Shown in pieces: positions 50,041 through 58,016 of a DNA stretch of 64,000 nt. Each line of letters begins with the position of its first letter. Positions within the stretch are counted from its first letter, which is position 1. The stretch covers positions 1-64,000 of the forward strand of contig JACIYN010000028.1 of NCBI GenBank assembly GCA_014359885.1, given 5' to 3'. A program made the translations under genes and the position numbers. This stretch comes from Desulfacinum sp. Its GTDB lineage: Bacteria > Desulfobacterota > Syntrophobacteria > Syntrophobacterales > DSM-9756. The notes below the pieces were generated by a model. That model was not told the origin of the DNA. It ran no database searches and worked only from the letters and a program-made list of their open reading frames with translations.

Positions 50041-51380
50041 CCCTGGTCTTGCTTGAGAAACCGGTAGAGGGTGGCGCGGCCCACCCCCAGCAGGCGGGCG
50101 GCTCGGGCCTTGTTACCGCCGGTTTCCCGGAGGGCGGCCTGAACGGCCCGGCGTGTCAGCTTGGGTTTGGGGCCCCGACGGCCGCGGGCTGTTTCATCCA
50201 GGATTTCGGCCGGAAGATCATCGCGGCGGATGATGCCGTCGGAGGCCTGCAGAAGGGCGTAGTGCAGGGCATTTTGAAGTTCCCGCACGTTTCCGGGCCA
50301 GGAATAGGCGAGCAGGGCCTCCAGGGCTTGTTGGGTCAGTCGGGGCCGCGGCTTGTCCGACCGTCGGGTCCCGTCCAGGAAGTGTTCGGCCAGAAGGGGG
50401 ATGTCGCCGCGCCGTTCCCGGAGAGGGGGAAGTGAGATGGGAAGAACCCTGAGCCGGTAATAAAGGTCATCCCGAAAACGGCCCCGGGAAACCTCCCGGG
50501 CCAGGTCCCGGTTGGTGGCGCTGATGATGCGCACGTCGCATCGGATGGACCGCTCCCCGCCCACCCTTTCGAAGGTCTTTTCCTGCAGGACCCTCAGGAG
50601 CTTCACCTGTGTGGCGGGCGGCAGTTCCCCCACCTCGTCCAGAAAAAGGGTCCCTCCGTCGGCCAGTTCGAAGCGGCCCTTCTTGTCCCGAACGGCCCCT
50701 GTGAAGGCCCCTTTGACGTGCCCGAAAAGTTCGCTTTCCAGAACTCCTTCGGGCAGGGCCCCGCAATTGACGGGAACGAAGGGGCCGTTTCGCCGGGCGC
50801 TCTCCCTGTGGACCGCTCGGGCCACCAGTTCCTTTCCGGTTCCCGTCTCTCCCTGAATGTGGACCGGATGATCGGCGGCGGCCACCAGCCGGATCTGCTG
50901 GTACACCTCCAGCATCTTGGGATCCCGGCCGATCATGTCCCAGGCGGGCTCCGCCGCAAGAGTGGGCTCGGGCGTTGAAGCCTCTTTCTTTTCACGAAAG
51001 ATGGCCAGAACACCCACCAGCTCGCCCGTGGCGTCCGTCATGCCGGTCACCGCCATCTCGATGATCTTGGGCCGGCCGTATTTGTCCACGATCCGCACCG
51101 GGTAATTCTTGGGAGACCATTCTCCGGGTGGGGCATGGCAAAAGGAACACTGGGGGCCGCAAAAGGGGCTGCCGAAGGCTTCGTGGCAGTCCTTTCCCAG
51201 CACCTCCCCCCGGGAGTAGCCGGTGATCCGCTCCGCCGTCCGATTGAAATAGATGAGGCGCCTCCGGGTGTCGTGGCCGATCACTCCGTCGGGAAGGCTG
51301 TCCAGGATGGATCTCAGAAATTGAAGGGAGGCTTCCATAAGAGGCTCACGCTGGGCCGGCATGACTTCCGTCGGTTCCAC
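50031..51380 (-). CDS. PAS-domain sigma54-dependent transcriptional activator, Fis-type HTH
   Basis: The 449-aa enhancer-binding protein has a PAS domain (residues 20-130) with a cysteine-rich insert CHEAFGSPFCGPQCSFC, an AAA+ domain (Walker A GETGTGKELVARAVH, the sigma54 loop GHVKGAFTGAVRDK, Walker B GGTLFLDEVGELPP) and a C-terminal Fis HTH (GGNKARAARLLGVGRATLYRFL). The cysteines suggest a redox, metal or Fe-S signal. There is no receiver domain. It is next to and upstream of the rubredoxin operon on the same strand, whose control region carries matched palindromes and a sigma54 promoter candidate. Confidence 0.93.
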   Translation of the reverse strand: MEPTEVMPAQREPLMEASLQFLRSILDSLPDGVIGHDTRRRLIYFNRTAERITGYSRGEVLGKDCHEAFGSPFCGPQCSFCHAPPGEWSPKNYPVRIVDKYGRPKIIEMAVTGMTDATGELVGVLAIFREKKEASTPEPTLAAEPAWDMIGRDPKMLEVYQQIRLVAAADHPVHIQGETGTGKELVARAVHRESARRNGPFVPVNCGALPEGVLESELFGHVKGAFTGAVRDKKGRFELADGGTLFLDEVGELPPATQVKLLRVLQEKTFERVGGERSIRCDVRIISATNRDLAREVSRGRFRDDLYYRLRVLPISLPPLRERRGDIPLLAEHFLDGTRRSDKPRPRLTQQALEALLAYSWPGNVRELQNALHYALLQASDGIIRRDDLPAEILDETARGRRGPKPKLTRRAVQAALRETGGNKARAARLLGVGRATLYRFLKQDQGVS

Positions 51381-51681
51381 AATGGGTCCTCATCCTGATC
51401 CCTGTCTCCCACTGCCGGGGCCGAGTCCTTTCTATCGCATGTGACGGGAAGGTCACAAAGTATTTTTGGGACAAGTGCGGTCCGCACGCGATCATGGCCG
51501 TTTCCTGGCTGTCTTCGAGGCTGTCCGCTCCACGCCCCTTTCTTCCTTGTTCCGGGACGGATGTTGCATTCCGGAGCAGGCTGACAAGTTGCGCAAGATT
51601 GGTTGCCTGTGCGATACTCACAAAGTTTTGACGGCTCGTGGTGGTGGAGGATTATTTTCACGTCCCGCTGGCTGATCGGGG
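51381..51681. other. divergent intergenic region
   Basis: It separates the sigma54 regulator from the receiver-TPR gene. Apart from the palindrome at 51440-51457 nothing is recognised. Confidence 0.5.
51440..51457. promoter_or_regulatory. palindrome TGTGAC-N6-GTCACA, possible CRP/FNR-family site
   Basis: Perfect 6-bp arms around GGGAAG, midway between divergent genes. CRP-like proteins bind TGTGA-N6-TCACA; this site has two extra bases in the centre, so the match is only partial. On the minus strand TTGTGA and GATAGA (16 bp apart) overlap it as a weak promoter for the regulator gene. Confidence 0.45.
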
Positions 51682-52833
51682 GTGGATGCGGTTGTGAACG
51701 AGGATGTCAAGCCCAAAAATATAAACATTCTTCTCGTTATCGGCAGTGCGCAGATCCGACGCCTCTGCAAGGCGGCCCTGCGCGGCCTCGGCTACCGGTA
51801 CATCCATGCCGCGGAAAACGGCGCCGAGGCTCTTCAATGGCTGGAATCCGGAGAGCCCGTCGACCTTGTGATCACCGGCCTCAGGATGGCACGTCAGGAC
51901 GGCTTTGACCTGCTGGAGAGGATACGCTCCAATCCCAAGACGGAAAACCTGCCGGTGATCCTGATCTCCGGCAAGGCGACGGAGCAGCTCGTGGCGCAGG
52001 CCATCGAAAGCGATGCGGACGGATACCTCCTGTTGCCCTTCAGTCCCGCTGAGCTGGATCGACGGATCGAAGAGCTCATGGAACTGCGCCTCAAGCCGAG
52101 CCTTTATCACCAGTTGTTGATCTCCGGCAGGACCACCCTGGAAGACTCCCCTTCCGAATCCCTCATGTGGTTTCGAGAAGCGGTGCAGGAGAACCCGGCC
52201 AATCCCATCGGCTACTACTGGCTGGGGCGTGCGTTGGAAAGATCGGACTCACTGGGTGAGGCGGAGGAAGCCTATCTCAAAGCGATCGAGCTCAATCCGC
52301 TCCATGTGAAATCCATGGAGCGGCTTCGGGAGATCTATCGGGCCGAAAGGCGCCTGAGAGATCTGTTTCTTGTCCTGAAGAATCTCAACCGGGTGCGGCC
52401 CGACCGTCTGGATATCAAGATGGAGCTGGGCCCCCTGGCCCTGGAAATGGGCGAAGTGGATATAGGTCTGGCCTGCTTCGAATCGGTGGTGGGCATGTGC
52501 CGGGACAGGCCCCGGGAACTGCTGGAGGCCCTCATCAGTTTCTCTCGTTTCGAGCCTTTCCGTGAAGATATTGCGCGCATCGCGCAAGGGCTCTTTCTGA
52601 GGATGCTGGACAAGGACCCTCCCGCCGCTGTATCCGCCGCCACGATCCTGGTGATGTGCGGACAAGGAAGCCGGGTCCGCGACGGCCTGATGAAGCTGCT
52701 CCGCCGATCCAGGGACCTGGGGACTCCTCTGGCCATCAAAATCCACCTGCTGCTTGCCCAGATCTACGAAGAAGCCGGGGTGCCGCGCCTGGCCAGGGAA
52801 CATCGGGAGACGGCCAAGCTGTTGGGCAAGTAG
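51682..52833 (+). CDS. degenerate receiver domain protein with TPR repeats
   Basis: The 383-aa protein has an N-terminal receiver-like fold (residues 14-130) in which the phosphate site is lost: the acidic pair is replaced (LLVIGSAQIRR), the phosphoacceptor is glycine (DLVITGLRM, Gly66) and the conserved lysine is leucine (YLLLPFSPAEL). Then come TPR-like repeats (ALEAMWF-type WFREAVQENPANPIGYYWLG, AEEAYLKAIELNPLHVKSME) and a helical C-terminus. It is likely a protein-interaction adaptor, not a phosphorylated regulator. The start is GTG 51682 or GTG 51694. Confidence 0.8.
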   Translation: MDAVVNEDVKPKNINILLVIGSAQIRRLCKAALRGLGYRYIHAAENGAEALQWLESGEPVDLVITGLRMARQDGFDLLERIRSNPKTENLPVILISGKATEQLVAQAIESDADGYLLLPFSPAELDRRIEELMELRLKPSLYHQLLISGRTTLEDSPSESLMWFREAVQENPANPIGYYWLGRALERSDSLGEAEEAYLKAIELNPLHVKSMERLREIYRAERRLRDLFLVLKNLNRVRPDRLDIKMELGPLALEMGEVDIGLACFESVVGMCRDRPRELLEALISFSRFEPFREDIARIAQGLFLRMLDKDPPAAVSAATILVMCGQGSRVRDGLMKLLRRSRDLGTPLAIKIHLLLAQIYEEAGVPRLAREHRETAKLLGK

Positions 52834-52864
52834 AAACGGACTTCGGGAAGCCGAGTTGCCCGCA

Positions 52865-54769
52865 TTAGAGCCCGCGAAGCACCTTCTTCAAATAACGAAT
52901 GGTCGTCACGTCCAGGACCCCTTTCCTGTAGACCGCTTCATTGAAAGGCCCGATGAATTGCAGGGCCCTGCGCCTCATCTCTTCGCTCTCAATGCGAAGG
53001 GCGAACTCTTTTAACCCTTCCCACGGCAGGAGTTCGTAGCCGTGGCGCCGCATCTTCCCGGCGAAGATCCGTCTCAGCCTCCGCTCGGGCATTTCCCTCC
53101 GCTTCCAGATCAGTGCGATCATCCCCACGGCGGCCGTTAGAACGCCGAGGGCTCCGGCGGTTGCCGCAGCCGGCTTCCACCAACGAGGCGGGCTGGGATC
53201 CTGGACCAGATTCCGGGCCAGGGCGCGCGCCCTGCGCATCAGGCTGAGCTGCCGTTCCACGTCGTAGTCCACCACCAGCCGAAACCAGTGGTAGTTGAGG
53301 ATGTCCATCAGGAGTCGGAGCCGGGTCAGGAGCCTTTCGCCGTAGGCCAAGGCGGGCGTGACGGCCAGGGGCGGCGTGGGATCCAGCCGGACCCAGCCCG
53401 AACCGGGCAGGTAGGCTTCGGTCCATACGTGGGCGTGCTTTTGGAGAACCAGGTAGTAGCCGCCCGCCTCGTTGTAATAGCCTCCCCGGTAGCCGCCCAC
53501 CAGCCGGCTGGGGACGCCCCCCAGCCTCAGGAGCACCGCCAGGGCGGAGGCGAAGTACTCGCAGTTTCCCTTCCTGTTTTCGAAAAGGAAGGATTCCAGA
53601 TCACGGGGCAGATCGGCCAGGGCGTATCGGTACCTTTCCGATTGCAGGTAATGGAGAACCTCCCGAACGGCGTCCTTGGGCGTTTTGCCCTCTGTCAATT
53701 GGGAGGCCAGGTGCCGGATTCGGGGCGGAAGGTCATGGGGGAGCGCCAGGAGCTTCCGGGGGTCGGGGGGAGGTTCCCGATGGGGCGTCGTCACCCGGGA
53801 CCACACCACGTAGCGGGTTTTTTTGAAAATGGGGGACCACACGCGAAAGGTGCCGTCGACGCCCCGCCGCGCTGGAATGCCTTCGATCTTCACAGGGCGG
53901 TCCAGGCCGAAGAGCCGGTTGAGCCCGTAGGGTTCCATGTAGATCACTTGGCGCAGGTCGCCCTCTTCCGCCGCTTCGCTCGGCGCGGTCTCCTCCAACC
54001 GGGAAGGTCGCCAGGTGGTCCCGTCGAACTCGTCCAGCACGATGCCCCGCCAGTAGAGAATCCGTTCGTTGACGGGTTCCATCCGGGCCCGGAAAACCAC
54101 GGCGGAATCTTCCTGGATGGAGGCCACTTCTCCCAGACGCACGGTTTCGGTGAAGCCGGTGCGGCCGAAGGCGGCCTGGTTGAGGAAGTTGAGCAGGGGG
54201 AAGTTGGTTCGGGGCAGGATGAGGAAGAGAAGAGCGGCCACCGGTACGCTCAGCAGGCCCATGGCGCCTGCATTCCAGGCGATTTGGCGGAGGGCTCCCC
54301 GGGGCAGGGAGGCGCCGGGCTCCGCATCTTCGAAGGCCAGTAGCATCAAGGACACGGTGAGCAGCAGGGCCAGCGGCACCAGGTAGAAGAGAAAGGAGGC
54401 GCTGAGGGTCATGAGGCCGGAGCCCAGCAGCAAGAAGAGGCACAGCAGGTAGATCTGCATGTAGTCTCGAGCCTTTTCGGCTTCCAGGAGCTTGATGCCC
54501 GCAAGAACAAGGATGCCGTCCAGGAGCGGTTCCACCAGGAAGTCGGCGCTCAGGCGGGAAAGGGAAAGAACCATGACGGAAACCGCCAGCAGGTTCAGAA
54601 GCCGCCGGGATAGCTGGAAAGGACGGAGGCCGTGGCGGATGGCCGAAACAACCGCCAGGCCCCAGAAGGCGGCGTGGCTCGCCGGATGCACGTGGGCCGT
54701 CACGGTGATGTAGCCGATGAGCGCGGACAAATACGTGACGATAAAGAGGGCGGTTTTAGTCTTCACCAT
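52865..54769 (-). CDS. TgpA-like transglutaminase-domain membrane protein (DUF3488)
   Basis: The 634-aa protein has about six N-terminal membrane helices (DUF3488, residues 1-215), a periplasmic transglutaminase-like domain with the triad in GNCEYFASALAVLLRLGGVP (Cys), HAHVWTEAYLPGSGWV (His) and RLDPTPPLAV (Asp), then a last membrane helix near residue 555 and a DUF4129-type tail. With the MoxR ATPase and DUF58 protein it forms a widespread envelope-associated cluster whose reaction is not known. Its start overlaps the DUF58 gene by 14 bp. Confidence 0.88.
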   Translation of the reverse strand: MVKTKTALFIVTYLSALIGYITVTAHVHPASHAAFWGLAVVSAIRHGLRPFQLSRRLLNLLAVSVMVLSLSRLSADFLVEPLLDGILVLAGIKLLEAEKARDYMQIYLLCLFLLLGSGLMTLSASFLFYLVPLALLLTVSLMLLAFEDAEPGASLPRGALRQIAWNAGAMGLLSVPVAALLFLILPRTNFPLLNFLNQAAFGRTGFTETVRLGEVASIQEDSAVVFRARMEPVNERILYWRGIVLDEFDGTTWRPSRLEETAPSEAAEEGDLRQVIYMEPYGLNRLFGLDRPVKIEGIPARRGVDGTFRVWSPIFKKTRYVVWSRVTTPHREPPPDPRKLLALPHDLPPRIRHLASQLTEGKTPKDAVREVLHYLQSERYRYALADLPRDLESFLFENRKGNCEYFASALAVLLRLGGVPSRLVGGYRGGYYNEAGGYYLVLQKHAHVWTEAYLPGSGWVRLDPTPPLAVTPALAYGERLLTRLRLLMDILNYHWFRLVVDYDVERQLSLMRRARALARNLVQDPSPPRWWKPAAATAGALGVLTAAVGMIALIWKRREMPERRLRRIFAGKMRRHGYELLPWEGLKEFALRIESEEMRRRALQFIGPFNEAVYRKGVLDVTTIRYLKKVLRGL

Positions 54770-55601
54770 AAAGGGCCAGCGCTTTCAGGAGCACTCTCTT
54801 ATGATGCGTTCCGGTTCCCGGCTCAAGGTGCTTGTTCGGCAGGACCAGGCCCACCGGCACGCGGCGCCTCGCCAGGGTGTGGACCCAGTAGGCCGTGCAG
54901 GAAAGGCGCGTTTCCAACTGGGTCGACCCCATGCGGGCAGGATCCAGCACCACGGGTTCCGTCAGGGTGGAGGCGAAGTCCTTGACCAGGAGTCTTCCCG
55001 TTTTGGCCGTGGACTTCCAGTGGACTTTCTTGAGCGGGTCCCCGGGTTGGTATTCCCGGATGCCGTAAATGTCATGGTCGTCCCCGGGTCCCCCCGCATC
55101 CACGGAATCCTGACGGCCCCGGAATTTGGATCTGGAGGGCGCGCCGGGAAAAGGGCCGGGGACCAGGCGGGGAAAGACCACCCAGTCCAGACGAAGGGGG
55201 ATCCGTCGAAAGCGAACGAAAAAGTTGAAGGGAAAGTTGGAAGAAATCTCCACTTCCCGCAGTTCGTGCCTTCCCCTGCGGGGGAAGACCGCCGAGACGA
55301 AGGTTTCGGCCGTAGCGCGGGGAGGAACGTAGGGTATCAGCGGGGACTTGCCGAAAACGTTCACGCGGATCAAGAAGGCGGGCAGGAAGGCCCGGGGGTT
55401 TTCCACCCGTATGCGGATCGGGGCGGGAGTGTCGGCGTAGACCTCCGGGGGCGGCTCCAAGGCGATGCGGACGCCGTGGAGGTTGGCGCGGCCGAAAATG
55501 CCGGATACGAGCATGAAGCCCAGCAGCAGGGAGGCCACCACGTAGAGGATGTTGTTGGCCGTGTTGACGGCGGAAAAGCCGATCAGGATGGTAATGGCCA
55601 C
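54756..55601 (-). CDS. DUF58 domain protein; real start probably upstream at a non-canonical codon
   Basis: From the GTG at 55601 the protein has 281 aa: two close membrane segments (ILIGFSAVNTANNILYVVAS, LLLGFMLVSGIFG) and the DUF58 core GIREYQPGDPLKKVHWKSTA. The same frame stays open upstream and encodes PRVIRITRAGWYYV, which resembles the conserved residues preceding helix 1 in DUF58 proteins, yet has no ATG, GTG or TTG. AAGGAG (55673-55678) lies 8 bases before an ATC (55662-55664) and ATT follows it, so an AUC or AUU start overlapping moxR is possible. Middle gene of the moxR-DUF58-tgpA operon. Confidence 0.85.
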   Translation of the reverse strand: MAITILIGFSAVNTANNILYVVASLLLGFMLVSGIFGRANLHGVRIALEPPPEVYADTPAPIRIRVENPRAFLPAFLIRVNVFGKSPLIPYVPPRATAETFVSAVFPRRGRHELREVEISSNFPFNFFVRFRRIPLRLDWVVFPRLVPGPFPGAPSRSKFRGRQDSVDAGGPGDDHDIYGIREYQPGDPLKKVHWKSTAKTGRLLVKDFASTLTEPVVLDPARMGSTQLETRLSCTAYWVHTLARRRVPVGLVLPNKHLEPGTGTHHKRVLLKALALYGED

Positions 55602-55630
55602 ATAGTACCAGCCCGCCCGAGTGATTCGGA

Positions 55631-56626
55631 TTACGCGGGGACGGGGATTTTTTCCAGCAATGATCGGACGATCTCCTTCTTGTCCACGTGGTCGTATTCC
55701 TCCCTGAAAAAGACCCGATGGGGGATGACGTGCAGGGCCATGGCCTTGACATCTTCAGGGAGCACGTAATCCCGGCCTTCCATGAAGGCTTGGGCCCGGG
55801 AGGTGTGCAGCAGGGCCAGAGCGCCCCGGGTGGAAAGCCCCGCCGCCAGGAATTCCGATTGGCGGGTGGCTTCAATGATCCGCATCATGTAGTCCAGGAT
55901 GGCTTCGGAGGCGATCACCCCCTTGCGGATGAAATCCTGGATCTTCAGGACGCTCTCCTGGTTCATTACCGGCTCCACGGAGTAGAGCTCGCGACGCTTG
56001 CTGCCTCCGCGCAAAATCTCCAGCTCCGCCTCCCGGTGGGGGTAACCGATGCGGATCTTCATCATGAACCGGTCCATCTGGGATTCGGGCAGGGGGAAAG
56101 TGCCGAACTGTTCGGCCGGGTTCTGGGTGGCGATCACGAAGAAGGGCTGGGGAAGGTCCATGGTGCGGCCCTCCGCGGTCACCTGCTTTTCCCCCATGGC
56201 CTCCAAAAGAGCGCTCTGCGTCTTGGGGGTGGCCCGGTTGATCTCGTCCACCAGGATGATGTTGTGGAAAATGGGGCCGGGATGAAATTCAAAGAGGCCG
56301 CTGGTCTTGTTGTAGATGGAAAGGCCGGTGATATCCGTGGGAAGAAGGTCGCTGGTGCATTGGATGCGCCCGAAGGTGAGGCCCAGCACCTTGGCCAGGC
56401 CGATGGCCAGGGTGGTCTTTCCGAGGCCGGGGAGATCCTCGATGAGCAGGTGTCCGCGGGAAAAGAAGCAGATGAGCGCCAACCGGAGCGGTTTTTCCTT
56501 GCCGTGCAGGTAGCGGCCCAGCACCCGCATGGATTCCCGGATGGAATGATGGGCCTGTTCCGCGCTCCAGTCCTCGTTTTGCCCGTTGGAAGAAGGCTCG
56601 GGCGTGCTGAGGGGCCGTTTCGTCAC
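55631..56626 (-). CDS. MoxR-family AAA+ ATPase
   Basis: The 331-aa protein has Walker A DLPGLGKTTLAIGLA, Walker B NIILVDEINRATPKTQSALL, ATQNPAEQFGTFPLPESQMD and a C-terminal lid with STRGALALLHTSRAQAFMEG. MoxR ATPases act as chaperones for metal insertion or protein complex activation, commonly on DUF58/VWA partners. It begins at a GTG after GGCGGAGAAC and leads the three-gene operon. Confidence 0.94.
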   Translation of the reverse strand: MTKRPLSTPEPSSNGQNEDWSAEQAHHSIRESMRVLGRYLHGKEKPLRLALICFFSRGHLLIEDLPGLGKTTLAIGLAKVLGLTFGRIQCTSDLLPTDITGLSIYNKTSGLFEFHPGPIFHNIILVDEINRATPKTQSALLEAMGEKQVTAEGRTMDLPQPFFVIATQNPAEQFGTFPLPESQMDRFMMKIRIGYPHREAELEILRGGSKRRELYSVEPVMNQESVLKIQDFIRKGVIASEAILDYMMRIIEATRQSEFLAAGLSTRGALALLHTSRAQAFMEGRDYVLPEDVKAMALHVIPHRVFFREEYDHVDKKEIVRSLLEKIPVPA

Positions 56627-56746
56627 CTGGTGTTCTCCGCCATATCCGGTTTGTCCGGCGGTTTGCGTGGAGATGGCTGATCTGCCTTTCTCAACGTTCC
56701 TTTGCCATCATCGCGCAGGGGTTCCCACCGGTGGTGGTCGTTTCCC

Positions 56747-56774
56747 GTAGGGGCGGTTCGCGAGCCGCCCCTAC
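56747..56774. repeat. type C palindromic repeat
   Basis: Arms GTAGGGGCGG and CCGCCCCTAC around TTCGCGAG; a single mismatched pair. In the 279-bp gap between moxR and purM, which also holds the next copy and no gene. Confidence 0.75.
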
Positions 56775-56837
56775 ACTCAAGGATCATGGCTCCCCCCGAA
56801 GTTTATACGAAACGCTGTCCTGCCTGTGCCTGCGGCC

Positions 56838-56867
56838 TGTAGGGGCGAAGAATCATTCGCCCCTGCA
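56838..56867. repeat. type C palindromic repeat
   Basis: TGTAGGGGCGAA and TTCGCCCCTGCA arms around GAATCA, 38 bp after the purM stop. Confidence 0.75.
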
Positions 56868-56905
56868 AAAACGCTGTGACTTCTAAGCGCGCTCGTTCGG
56901 CCCGG

Positions 56906-57949
56906 TCACACCAGGCGGACGGGGGGGGCGTCTCCTTCCCGGGTCACCACCTCGCCGATCCGGTACGCCTTCTGACCCATGCCCGCCAGGCGTCCCAGGA
57001 CCTCGTCCAGGTCCTTTTCCCGCACCACCAGCACGTAGCCGATCCCGCAGTTGAAGACGTGCAGCATCTCTTCTTCGCTGATCTTGCCTGCTTCCTGGAG
57101 GAACGAGAAGATGGCCGGCCGTTCCCAGCTCTTCTTTTCCACCACCGCCTGGCAGGGCTGGGGAAGGATCCGGGCCAGGTTGTCCTCGAAACCGCCGCCC
57201 GTGATGTGGGCCATGCCGGAAATCTCGAACTGTTTGAGGAGTTTCAGGACGGGGTCCACATAGATGCGCGTGGGCTCCAGGAGCTCCTCGGCGGCGCTCC
57301 GGCCGCATTCGGGCAGGTAGGTGTCCGGGGTCATCTTCAGTTCATCGAAAAGAACCCGGCGTACCAGGCTGTAGCCGTTGGAATGCAGTCCGCTGGAAGC
57401 CAGTCCGATGATCTGGTCCCCCTTGTGGATGGTGGACCCGTCGATGATCTGGGGATTGTCCACGAGGCCCACGGCGAACCCCGCCAGATCGTATTCGTCG
57501 GGACCGTAGAAGCCGGGCATCTCCGCCGTTTCCCCGCCGATGAGGGAACAGTTGGCCTGTTTGCATCCTTCGGCGATGCCCCGAATGATGGCTTCCACCC
57601 GGTCCAGGTCCATGGACCCGACGGCCAGATAGTCGAGAAAGAAGAGGGGGCGGGCTCCCTGCACGATGATGTCGTTGACGCACATGGCCACCAGGTCGAT
57701 TCCCACCGTGTCGTGCTTGTCCGCCCAGAAGGCCACCTTGAGCTTGGTTCCCACACCGTCGGTGGAAGAGACCAGCACGGGGCTCTTCATGTCCGAACAG
57801 TCCACCGAGTAGAGGCCTCCGAAGCCTCCGATATCGGTGATCACGTTGGCATGAAAGGTCTGGCGGACCAGGGGCTGGATCCTCTTGACCAGCTCATTGG
57901 CCTTGTGCAGGTCCACTCCTGCTTCCTTGTAACGGGACTGCTTCGTCAT
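56906..57949 (-). CDS. purM: phosphoribosylformylglycinamidine cyclo-ligase
   Basis: The 347-aa AIR synthetase carries out the fifth step of purine synthesis. Motifs are LVSSTDGVGTKLKVAFWADK, VAMCVNDIIVQGARPLFFLD, NCSLIGGETAEMPGFYG, GLASSGLHSNGYSLVRRV and AHITGGGFEDNLARILP. Length is standard. The ATG at 57949 (MTKQSRYKEAGVD) is preferred to a longer frame. It follows the Lon-like gene on the same strand by 67 bp. Confidence 0.96.
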   Translation of the reverse strand: MTKQSRYKEAGVDLHKANELVKRIQPLVRQTFHANVITDIGGFGGLYSVDCSDMKSPVLVSSTDGVGTKLKVAFWADKHDTVGIDLVAMCVNDIIVQGARPLFFLDYLAVGSMDLDRVEAIIRGIAEGCKQANCSLIGGETAEMPGFYGPDEYDLAGFAVGLVDNPQIIDGSTIHKGDQIIGLASSGLHSNGYSLVRRVLFDELKMTPDTYLPECGRSAAEELLEPTRIYVDPVLKLLKQFEISGMAHITGGGFEDNLARILPQPCQAVVEKKSWERPAIFSFLQEAGKISEEEMLHVFNCGIGYVLVVREKDLDEVLGRLAGMGQKAYRIGEVVTREGDAPPVRLV

Positions 57950-58016
57950 GGGTGCTCTTTCTCCGCTTCCTCTTCGTTGTCTTTCCCGGCCGGGTCCCGC
58001 ATTGTAGGGGGCCTTT

